From the NCBI GenBank assembly GCA_934438085.1, contig CAKSBC010000007.1, positions 38,657 to 102,656 on the forward strand: 64,000 nt of DNA, written 5' to 3'. Position 1 is the first letter of the stretch, and every line of letters starts with the position of its first letter. The DNA comes from an uncultured Lachnospiraceae bacterium (GTDB taxonomy: Bacteria > Bacillota > Clostridia > Lachnospirales > Lachnospiraceae). The notes under the pieces are model-generated. The model was not told where the DNA came from and made no database searches. It saw only the letters and a list, made by a program, of their open reading frames with translations. The position numbers and the translations under genes are program-made. Below are positions 24,562 to 31,791 of this stretch, piece by piece.

Positions 24562-26637
24562 TTATTCATCCTCCAAAAGATTCGTCATACTCTTTAAGCT
24601 GATGCCGATAGTCGACACATTATGTAATAACGCTGATGTTGCAGGAGGAAGTATTCCGAGCACTCCTAATGCTATTAGTCCTGAATTAAATCCCATTATA
24701 AATCTGTAATTATAATGTATCCTCTTCATCAGGAGCTCGCTCAATACTCTCAAGGTTATCAGTGAATGAAGATCATTTGTGCCTATAGTTACATCGGCAA
24801 CCTCTCTTGCTATTGCTGCGCCTTCACTTATGGCAATGCCGACGTCGGCCTCTGAAAGCGCCGGCGTATCATTTACACCGTCACCTATCATGATGACCTT
24901 TCTTCCCGCTGCATGCTCCTTTCTGATAAAGTCTGCCTTGTCCTCAGGCATTACCTCCGAGTAAACCTCATCCAATCCAAGCTTCTCAGCAACCATATTT
25001 GCTGTTCGCCTGTTGTCTCCCGTCATCATTACGACCTTACTGAAACCGATCTTGTGAAGCTTTTCAACCACACTCGGTGCCTCTTCCTTTAACGGATCCT
25101 CTATGCATATGATAGCGGCAAGCTCTCCTCCAAGTGCAAAGTAAAGACGTGAATATGCGTCTGTCACTGTGTTGAACTTATCAAGCTCATCCTCAGGTAC
25201 AGTGCAGTTTTCCTCTTCAAATACAAAATGATAGCTTCCTATAAGGGCTCGCTGTCCGGCTATAGTGCTGACTATTCCGTGCGCGACAACATATTCCACC
25301 TTGGAATGATTTTCATCCTCATGAGGTGCCTTCTTCTTTGCAGCTTCAACCACAGCCTTCGCCATTGAATGAGGATAATGTTCTTCAAGGCAGGCTGCCA
25401 TACGAAGCATTTCCGTTGCATCATGTCCGCCGAATGGTATTACATCGACTACAGTCGGAGTTGCCTTTGTCAATGTTCCGGTTTTATCAAACACTATTGT
25501 GTCGGCCTCTGACACTGTCTCCATATAGACTCCGCCCTTTACGGAAATGTTTCTTTGACCGGCTTCTCTTATGGCAGAAAGCACAGACAGCGGCATTGAC
25601 AGCTTCAACGCACATGAGAAGTCCACCATAAGTATGGATATTGCTCTTGTAGCATTTCGTGTTACAGCATATGTCAGTAATGTTCCGATAAGGCTGTACG
25701 GAACAAGATGATCTGCAAGATGCGAAGCCTTGTCCTCCGTATTGGATTTAAGCTTCTGAGATTCTTCAATCATCCTGACTATTCTGTCATATTTGCCGCC
25801 GCCCTTTGACTGAGTGACTCTTATAGTACATTCACCGTCGTCCACTACTGTTCCGGCATAGGCATAGCTTCCGTCAGTACATCTTACAGGCTCTGATTCT
25901 CCGGTTATATAGGCCTGATTTATCATAGCCTCACCGTCTACGACCTTACCGTCAAGCGGAACCATATTTCCTGTTCTTACAACAACAAGATCCCCTGCGG
26001 AAATTTTATTTATAGGTGTGAGCACCTCTGTTCCGTCCACAATAAGCCATGCATTTTCAACTCCCAATGACATTGCGCTTGCAAGATCTGCCACAGATTT
26101 TTTCTGTGTCCACTCTTCAAGAGTTTCTCCTAATTTAAGAAGAAACATTATTGATGATGCCGTATCAAGATCGCCTCGTACCATAGACGTGGTTATTGCT
26201 ACCGCATCAAGGACTGCAACCTCAATATGACCTCCTGCAAGTACCTTCAATGCCTTGAAAATGTATTTTGCATTCTTTACGATTGCTGCCGCCATACGGA
26301 TCGGCACCGGTAAAAATGTTTTGCTTATGACACGTCCGGCAACCTGTACAAATATTTTATCTTCATATTCTCTGCTTAAAGCTCTTCCGGTATGCTCGGG
26401 AACCAATGAAGTATTATCTTCGTAAGAGAAATCAGCAAGTGCATTAATGATCTCATCTCTGCTGCATTTATATCTTATAATTGCATCGCAGGTGCGGTCA
26501 TAGACTTTAACATCACTCACGCCCTGTATTGTTTTTAAATAGTATTCAAGAATATCCGCCTGATCCAGACTCATACCGTACTGAACGGCACGCACCCTGA
26601 TCCTGCCTGAGGATTCATGTATGATCCTGCATTTCAA
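24562..26637 (-). CDS. P1B-type ATPase, FezB-like (candidate ferrosome metal pump)
   Basis: 691 residues. The N-terminal HMA-like domain lacks CxxC but carries an arginine-rich GRIRVR (11-16). Then come membrane segments, TGES (245-248), the TM4 metal motif SCALK (341-345) in place of CPC, DKTGT (384-388) and GDGVND near residue 588. The P1B-invariant HP dipeptide reads HS (EEHYPHSMA, 423-424). An arginine-rich N-terminus and an atypical Cys motif are, as I recall, features of the P1B-6 group, whose member FezB builds ferrosomes. It follows a small membrane protein and the feoAB genes in one direction. A general Fe, Mn or Zn pump is the alternative. Confidence 0.75.
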   Translation of the reverse strand: MKCRIIHESSGRIRVRAVQYGMSLDQADILEYYLKTIQGVSDVKVYDRTCDAIIRYKCSRDEIINALADFSYEDNTSLVPEHTGRALSREYEDKIFVQVAGRVISKTFLPVPIRMAAAIVKNAKYIFKALKVLAGGHIEVAVLDAVAITTSMVRGDLDTASSIMFLLKLGETLEEWTQKKSVADLASAMSLGVENAWLIVDGTEVLTPINKISAGDLVVVRTGNMVPLDGKVVDGEAMINQAYITGESEPVRCTDGSYAYAGTVVDDGECTIRVTQSKGGGKYDRIVRMIEESQKLKSNTEDKASHLADHLVPYSLIGTLLTYAVTRNATRAISILMVDFSCALKLSMPLSVLSAIREAGQRNISVKGGVYMETVSEADTIVFDKTGTLTKATPTVVDVIPFGGHDATEMLRMAACLEEHYPHSMAKAVVEAAKKKAPHEDENHSKVEYVVAHGIVSTIAGQRALIGSYHFVFEEENCTVPEDELDKFNTVTDAYSRLYFALGGELAAIICIEDPLKEEAPSVVEKLHKIGFSKVVMMTGDNRRTANMVAEKLGLDEVYSEVMPEDKADFIRKEHAAGRKVIMIGDGVNDTPALSEADVGIAISEGAAIAREVADVTIGTNDLHSLITLRVLSELLMKRIHYNYRFIMGFNSGLIALGVLGILPPATSALLHNVSTIGISLKSMTNLLEDE

Positions 26638-26807
26638 TTTAAGCCACCTCCGGCCTTTTTTGTAATTAATTAGAGTTTTAAAGTATCAGCTTAAGTCCTT
26701 CTGACTTTAAAACATGGAATTATAAACCACATAAAAAGCTTTTATTTTAATAAGCTTATATGTTAAAAAAGCTGCCGCAAAAGCGGCAGCCGATAGCATA
26801 ACTATTA

Positions 26808-27098
26808 TTATTCTGTCACAGCCTCTGCTGATGCAGCTGCTCTCTTGGCATGATCCTCAATAACTCTGTTTCTTGCCTCAGCATATGCAACATTTAATTC
26901 CTTTGCATCTGCAAGGATGTCCTCGCAGTCCGCCTTGACATCAGTGATTCCTGCCATAATATAGTCTTTTTCACGAAGCAGCGCTGCTGTCCCGTAGGTA
27001 TATACCTTCTTTGCGTCTGCAGAACGAAGTATCCTTACTCCGAGTGTTGCCGCAAGAGCGCCTCCGGCTGCAAACATTGCCTTATTTAAACCGATCAT
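26808..27098 (-). CDS. Small membrane-anchored protein (DUF6110-like), possible FezA counterpart
   Basis: 96 residues: one N-terminal hydrophobic segment rich in Gly and Ala (KAMFAAGGALAATLGVRIL, about 6-24), then a cytoplasmic helical part (SADAKKVYTYGTAALLREKDYIM...) ending in an Ala/Glu tail. The SxDAKKxYTxxTAAxLRxKD pattern recalls DUF6110 proteins that accompany metal-transporting P-type ATPases. Ferrosome loci pair FezB with a small Gly-rich membrane protein, FezA, so this is the natural candidate (inference). A strong AAGGAGG precedes the start. The ATPase follows after a 170-base gap with no gene. Confidence 0.65.
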   Translation of the reverse strand: MIGLNKAMFAAGGALAATLGVRILRSADAKKVYTYGTAALLREKDYIMAGITDVKADCEDILADAKELNVAYAEARNRVIEDHAKRAAASAEAVTE

Positions 27099-27288
27099 AA
27101 TTATTACCTCCTTCAGATGAAATCATGTCTAAGTTATTATTTTCATATCCGGAGTTTACATTTTGAATATTTCTGTAACCTCTGATTTTTTGTATTATAT
27201 TCTCTGGGCGCTGTATTTTCAGCTCCATTTCGACCGATTTACCTCCCTGAACGATTGGTTTGGCTCCATATGGACACAACTCAGGCAT
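27082..27288 (-). CDS. Small hypothetical protein between the AraC gene and the DUF6110-like gene
   Basis: A 68-codon reading frame that overlaps the AraC stop by eight bases and the next start by 17, filling the gap exactly as an operon gene would. The product is polar (Asn, Glu and Gly-rich end) with RPENIIQKIRGYRNIQN in the middle and no hydrophobic segment or known motif. The ribosome binding site is weak; an internal ATG at 27228 has GGAGGT about 12 bases upstream. It may be spacer sequence that happens to be open. Confidence 0.35.
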   Translation of the reverse strand: MPELCPYGAKPIVQGGKSVEMELKIQRPENIIQKIRGYRNIQNVNSGYENNNLDMISSEGGNNYDRFK

Positions 27289-28171
27289 TTTTTATGTCTC
27301 TGTAAACCTTTGGTGTAGTTCCCATAACGTCTTTAAAAGCCTTTGCAAACTTACTTCCGTTGTCAAATCCGTACTTTCCGGCAATCTCCAGAACAGGAAC
27401 ATCAGTTTCTTTAAGCATTACCGCAGCTGCTTTCATTTTCTGTTCTCTGATATAAGCATGAACCGACATTCCGTACACTGCTTTAAAGCAATTCTTAAGC
27501 TGTGTCTGAGATACATGAAAATGTGCCGCAAGCTCATTGACCGTTATTTTCTGATCCATTCGCTCAGACATATATGTACCTGCATCCTTTGCAAGTTTGA
27601 CTCTGCCGATTGGATTTGCTTCGATCAATGTTTTTTGAGGTTCGGTATTATTCAGGAAAAGCATGAGCTCAAGCACCTTCAGCCTGAAAAATCCGTCTCT
27701 CATGCCCTTTGGTACATTTCTGTACCCGGCAAAAATATTTTTAACCCCTTGATTTTCTCTGATTATATAGAAGCCTTTTTCTTTGCAGAACTTATTACAT
27801 AATTCCTCAGGTTTAACATTTATGCCATCAAAGAATACTGACATATCACTTGGTGCTAAGTTAAGATCAAGCTTAATGCTTATTCCCTTAAAATGTCCGA
27901 GCGGATAATATCTTGAGCCTTCAAAAATATCTCTTTGGCTGAGTGCAAGATCTCCGTCAGACAGATAATGAAACTTTCCTGAATCCTTATACTCGATACG
28001 GCCATCAAAACAATAGTCAATATACAAATGTTTCGGCCCGTTTGTTTCCGGCTCAATATATTGCTTTTGTTTCATGTCATAGCATATTAATTCAATACCC
28101 TGAAACAATTTATATGAGCTTATGATTGCACTGCTGTCTTCATTATTTACATTTCTTGCTAAAGACATCAT
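27281..28171 (-). CDS. AraC-family regulator in the feo cluster
   Basis: About 296 residues. The N-terminal half (about 10-190) resembles the ligand-binding part of PchR-type regulators, which answer to siderophores. The C-terminal about 100 residues are a double helix-turn-helix (ITVNELAAHFHVSQTQLKNCFKAVYGMSVHAYIREQKMKAA ... VLEIAGKYGFDNGSKFAKAFKDVMGTTP). The start is taken at 28171/28168 (ATGATG), overlapping the upstream TAA; there is no ribosome binding site, so it is probably coupled. Lying between the Feo genes and the ATPase, it may adjust the locus to iron or a metal chelate. Confidence 0.8.
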   Translation of the reverse strand: MMSLARNVNNEDSSAIISSYKLFQGIELICYDMKQKQYIEPETNGPKHLYIDYCFDGRIEYKDSGKFHYLSDGDLALSQRDIFEGSRYYPLGHFKGISIKLDLNLAPSDMSVFFDGINVKPEELCNKFCKEKGFYIIRENQGVKNIFAGYRNVPKGMRDGFFRLKVLELMLFLNNTEPQKTLIEANPIGRVKLAKDAGTYMSERMDQKITVNELAAHFHVSQTQLKNCFKAVYGMSVHAYIREQKMKAAAVMLKETDVPVLEIAGKYGFDNGSKFAKAFKDVMGTTPKVYRDIKNA

Positions 28172-28172
28172 T

Positions 28173-28382
28173 TTATTTTTTTGTTTTGCTGCTATTTGCC
28201 GCATGGCTCAGGCTGCAGCCCGGGCATCCTCCCGGACAACAGCTGCAGCCTCCGCCGATTCCGCCTGCGGCCTTTATACGTTTTCTGGTCCTGATTTCCT
28301 TTATAATAATCCATGCGCATATAAGCACAATAATTCCGCATACTGCCATATTTGCAAGATTTTCAGTTAACCATCCAAGCAT
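28173..28382 (-). CDS. FeoB-associated Cys-rich membrane protein
   Basis: 69 residues: one membrane segment (about 10-28), a basic stretch (KEIRTRKRIKAAGG), and a Cys cluster CSCCPGGCPGC. This is the layout of the FeoB-associated Cys-rich family (PF12669-like), thought to take over FeoC roles or to handle Fe(II) at the membrane. AGGAGG lies upstream. It follows the 40-residue peptide gene by 17 bases. Confidence 0.85.
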   Translation of the reverse strand: MLGWLTENLANMAVCGIIVLICAWIIIKEIRTRKRIKAAGGIGGGCSCCPGGCPGCSLSHAANSSKTKK

Positions 28383-28399
28383 AATTGCCGCCTCCTTAA

Positions 28400-28522
28400 T
28401 TACTTTTTCTTTTTAGGATCCTTGAAGAAACCCATTATCATTTTTATGCAGAGAATGCATACAACCGCAACTGCTGCAAGAATGACCGCATCCACAGGTC
28501 CTATTGAAAGTGTAGTCTCCAT
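28400..28522 (-). CDS. 40-residue single-span membrane peptide downstream of feoB
   Basis: A complete small gene: ATG at 28522 eight bases after the feoB stop, TAA at 28400, and the next gene's AGGAGG immediately after. The product has a polar start (METTLSIGP), one hydrophobic span (about 11-31, DAVILAAVAVVCILCIKMIM) with two Cys, and a basic end KDPKKKK. It fits the inside-positive topology of a tail-anchored peptide. Probably an accessory subunit for the transporter. Only GAG is seen as a ribosome binding site, so coupling to feoB is likely. Confidence 0.7.
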   Translation of the reverse strand: METTLSIGPVDAVILAAVAVVCILCIKMIMGFFKDPKKKK

Positions 28523-28530
28523 AATAGCTC

Positions 28531-30660
28531 TTACGCTGTAGCTCTTACCGCAACCCTTCTCTTGTTAGGATCCGGTCTGAACAAAAGGTAAAGCACAACT
28601 GCAAGAAGAACTATACCAACAACTGTTCCGACACCGAAGGCAAGCTCTCCGATAAGGAATCCTCCTACCTGATATACTATAAGTGCAACAACGTATGAAA
28701 GAACATTCTGGAAAATTATTGTATACCAGAAATACTTTTTATCTCCCATTTCCTTTGCAAGCGTTGATATAGCTGCAAGGCAAGGTGAATCAAACAAATT
28801 GAATAACAGGAATGAAATAGCTGCAATGTTTGACGGGAAGAACGCTGCAAACTGGTTGTGCATATCAACCGCATATTCTTCAACTTCTCCGAGTCCTGCA
28901 AGAACGCCCATCGTTGAAAGGATTCCCTCCTTGGCAACGAAGCCTGAGATTGAAGACGCAACTGCCTGCCATGTTCCGAAGCCCAGCGGTGCAAAAATCC
29001 ATGCAATTGCTCCGCCGATAGTTGCAAGGAGACAATTTTCAGTATCTACAAGTCCGAATGCTCCGTCCTGGAATCCGAAGCTTGCAAGGAACCACATTAC
29101 TGCACAGCATACGAAGAGGATAGTTCCTGCCTTCTTAAGGAATGCCCAAACTCTCTCCCATACATGAAGCAGAACTCCCTTTGCTGAAGGGATGTGGTAC
29201 TGAGGAAGCTCCATAACAAACGGTGCCGGATCTCCTGCAAACATTGAGGTTTTCTTTAAAATAATGCAGGCAATAATAATTATTGCAATTGATGCAAAGT
29301 AGATAAGCGGAGCAAACCACCAGATTCCGTCACCTAAAATGAATCCTGAAATAAGAGCAATTACCGGAAGCTTAGCACCGCAAGGCATGAAGGTTGTCGT
29401 CATCATTGTCATGCGGCGATCCTTTTCCTGCTCGATAGTACGAGTTGCCATAATTCCAGGAACTCCGCAGCCTGTACCGATCATGAAAGAAATGAATGAC
29501 TTTCCTGAAAGTCCGAACTTACGGAAGATCCTGTCCATAATAAATGCAACTCGTGCCATGTATCCGCAATCCTCAAGAATTGAAAGGAACAGGAATACTA
29601 TAGCCATCTGAGGAGCAAAACCGACAGGCGCTCCAATACCGCCTAAAATACCGTCAACTACGAGTGAAATGACCCAATCAGATGCCCCTACATTTGTAAG
29701 GAAAGTCTCAGCTCCGCCCTGTATCCATTCTCCGAAAAGAACGTCATTGGTCCAGTCGGTAACTACTGTTCCGATTGTAGACACGGCAATATAGTATACT
29801 AAGGTCATGATAACTACAAAGATAGGAAGTGCAAGCCATCTGTTTGTAACTATCTGGTCTATCTTATCTGATGTTGAAAGCTTTCCTGCATTCTTTTTAT
29901 TATAGCAATCCTTTATAATGCTTGTGATATATGAATATCTCTCATTTGTAATGATGCTTTCAGAATCGTCATCATGTGCTGTCTCAACAGCTTCAATTGC
30001 TGCATCTGCCTTAACATGGAGCTTCTCAATAACCTTCTGATCACGCTCAAATAGCTTGATCGCATACCATCTCTTCTGCTCTCCGGAAACTACTGAAGGA
30101 AGCTTTCCTTCAATATCTGTAAGTGCAGCTTCGACATCAGGTGCAAAGGTACGAGGCTGAGGGATCTTCTTGTCCTTTGCAGCATTGATAGCTGCAAGAA
30201 CAACCTCACTTACTCCTTCTCCCTTAAGGGCTGAAATACCGACTACAGGGCATCCGAGCTCCTTTGAAAGAGCCTCCTTATTAATAACATCGCCGTTCTT
30301 ATTGACAACGTCCATCATGTTAAGTGCAACGACTACCGGAATTCCGAGCTCAAGCAGCTGAGTCGTAAGATAAAGGTTACGCTCAAGGTTTGAACCGTCA
30401 ATAATATTGAGCACCGCATCAGGCTTTTCATCCATAAGATAATTTCTTGCAACAACTTCTTCAAGTGTATACGGTGACAGGGAATAAATACCCGGAAGGT
30501 CAGTTATAACAACATCATCGTGTTTTTTAAGCTTTCCCTCCTTCTTTTCCACCGTAACTCCAGGCCAGTTTCCAACATACTGGTTGGAACCTGTAAGGGC
30601 ATTGAACAGTGTAGTCTTTCCACAGTTCGGGTTACCCGCAAGGGCAATTGTAATACTCAT
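28531..30660 (-). CDS. feoB: FeoB, GTP-driven ferrous iron transporter
   Basis: About 709 residues. Cytoplasmic G domain: G1 GNPNCGKTTLFN, GVTVEKKEG, G3 DLPGIYSLS, G4 NMMD. Then the helical linker and the membrane domain with the two Gate motifs (MARVAFIMDR..., GCGVPGIMATR, MPCGAKLPV). The start at 30660 has AAGGA repeats just upstream and begins MSITIALAGNPN as usual. It imports Fe(II) across the membrane. It lies after two feoA-type genes and before two small membrane proteins. Confidence 0.97.
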   Translation of the reverse strand: MSITIALAGNPNCGKTTLFNALTGSNQYVGNWPGVTVEKKEGKLKKHDDVVITDLPGIYSLSPYTLEEVVARNYLMDEKPDAVLNIIDGSNLERNLYLTTQLLELGIPVVVALNMMDVVNKNGDVINKEALSKELGCPVVGISALKGEGVSEVVLAAINAAKDKKIPQPRTFAPDVEAALTDIEGKLPSVVSGEQKRWYAIKLFERDQKVIEKLHVKADAAIEAVETAHDDDSESIITNERYSYITSIIKDCYNKKNAGKLSTSDKIDQIVTNRWLALPIFVVIMTLVYYIAVSTIGTVVTDWTNDVLFGEWIQGGAETFLTNVGASDWVISLVVDGILGGIGAPVGFAPQMAIVFLFLSILEDCGYMARVAFIMDRIFRKFGLSGKSFISFMIGTGCGVPGIMATRTIEQEKDRRMTMMTTTFMPCGAKLPVIALISGFILGDGIWWFAPLIYFASIAIIIIACIILKKTSMFAGDPAPFVMELPQYHIPSAKGVLLHVWERVWAFLKKAGTILFVCCAVMWFLASFGFQDGAFGLVDTENCLLATIGGAIAWIFAPLGFGTWQAVASSISGFVAKEGILSTMGVLAGLGEVEEYAVDMHNQFAAFFPSNIAAISFLLFNLFDSPCLAAISTLAKEMGDKKYFWYTIIFQNVLSYVVALIVYQVGGFLIGELAFGVGTVVGIVLLAVVLYLLFRPDPNKRRVAVRATA

Positions 30661-30742
30661 CCTTTTTTCCTTCCTATCAAAACAGTTTTCTGAATTTATA
30701 TTTTCAGGTCCGACTTTCTTTCGGATCGTTATGACCAAATGA

Positions 30743-30967
30743 TCAGCCTTCGATAGCTATCATTTCCGCATCGTTCTTGCGGATAGTAAGCTCGTAACCT
30801 CTTACTGTAACCTCTACCGGGTCTCCGAGCGGAGCAACCTTGCGAATGTAAAGCTCTACTCCCTTTGTGATCCCCATATCCATTATTCTTCGCTTAATAG
30901 CTCCTTCTCCTTTTATCTTCGCAACCTTAACCGTTGTTCCGACATTTGCGTCCTTCAGTGTTTTCAT
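30743..30967 (-). CDS. feoA: FeoA
   Basis: 74 residues, an SH3-like FeoA domain: VGTTVKVAKIKGEGAIKRRIMDMGI, then APLGDPVEVTVRGYELTIRKNDAEMI. A small cytoplasmic protein that assists FeoB. The gap to feoB is 82 bases. The second of two adjacent feoA-type genes. Confidence 0.92.
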   Translation of the reverse strand: MKTLKDANVGTTVKVAKIKGEGAIKRRIMDMGITKGVELYIRKVAPLGDPVEVTVRGYELTIRKNDAEMIAIEG

Positions 30968-31023
30968 ACTGCTCTCCTTTATATCATCTTAATAAACACT
31001 ATCGTTTATATTTACTGTTCCGG

Positions 31024-31236
31024 TCAGACGAATATTTTCTGCGCCATTTCATTACTGAGCGCAACTCTGACACCTTTTATACTGACGATCAGATTTCCGT
31101 TTATGGAGGAAACGATCTTTACCGAGCCTCCGGCAACAAACCCCATATCTGCAAGATGTTGTCTGACCTCAGAGCCTCCGCCTATTCTTGTTATTACATG
31201 ATTTCTGTCCTTATCTGCAAATGTTAATGGCATCAT
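31024..31236 (-). CDS. FeoA-like protein, first gene of the iron cluster
   Basis: 70 residues with the FeoA core (GGGSEVRQHLADMGFVAGGSVKIV, then LIVSIKGVRVALSNEMAQKI). It differs clearly from the other FeoA, so this is a divergent pair rather than a recent duplication. AAGGAG precedes ATGATG. All six phased palindromes lie upstream of it. Confidence 0.88.
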   Translation of the reverse strand: MMPLTFADKDRNHVITRIGGGSEVRQHLADMGFVAGGSVKIVSSINGNLIVSIKGVRVALSNEMAQKIFV

Positions 31237-31321
31237 ATTTCTCCTTCTTGTTCTCAGACATTTCTACTCAGTGGTTTCTGCATATACTTTTTTCTTCATG
31301 CATATAAGCTGCATCACATAT

Positions 31322-31567
31322 GTTAGCTTCAGGTAACCGTATTTCAAAAAATATATCGGCTTTACGTTTCAGCGCCGAATATGTTGTTAGCCACAAGTAA
31401 CTGTTTTTCAATATTAAAGTTAGCTTTTGTTAACTCTTATTTAAAAATTCAGTTAGCCAGAATTAACTTTATATATCAGTATTCATTATTATCAATATGT
31501 ATACTCGGATATTTATGGTTAGTTTATGCTAACTTTTAGTTTAAATAAAAAGTTAGGCTCTGCTAAC
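31322..31567. promoter_or_regulatory. Array of six GTTAGC-N4-GCTAAC operators upstream of feoA
   Basis: Six 16-bp inverted repeats start at 31322, 31386, 31419, 31452, 31518 and 31552. Each has at least one perfect half (GTTAGC or GCTAAC) and a partner with at most two changes. The steps are 64, 33, 33, 66 and 34 bp, i.e. one or two units of about 33. The array lies in the 555-base gap between feoA and the Ntn-hydrolase gene. The half-site resembles DtxR/IdeR-type iron boxes (GTTAG...CTAAC) with a wider centre. No promoter could be fixed within it. Confidence 0.75.
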
Positions 31568-31677
31568 TTTCAATAATTTACTACTATCTTTTTCTTTTGT
31601 AAATACCCAAATGGATTTTTTTATCATTTTGGGGATATTTTTTTATTTTTATACAGCGTTCCGGGTAAACATAAAAA

Positions 31678-31771
31678 AATAAGTTTACTTTTATCCAACA
31701 TAGCTGCCATTGGGTAAACCAATTAAGCTAATCAGCTTCAAAGAAGCTTTGACAGATAAAGTAAACTTATT
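31678..31771. repeat. Long-range inverted repeat downstream of the Ntn hydrolase
   Basis: A 14-bp arm AATAAGTTTACTTT at 31678-31691 is exactly complementary to AAAGTAAACTTATT at 31758-31771. Between them lie GGGTAAAC, AAGCT/AGCTT and CAAAG/CTTTG pairs, so the segment can fold into a branched structure. GGGTAAAC also occurs just upstream. It could be the 3' end of the leftward gene or a tiny mobile repeat. Confidence 0.5.
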
Positions 31772-31791
31772 AGTTAAATTATTTTTACAAC

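Noticed and set aside
27260..27802. 180-codon rightward frame
   Set aside because: Antisense to the AraC gene, whose helix-turn-helix is clear.
31322..31567. Reading the GTTAGC array as a CRISPR or tandem repeat
   Set aside because: Units are 16-bp palindromes with variable centres and no conserved spacers or cas genes. The same motif stands singly before another iron-linked gene group, which fits operators.
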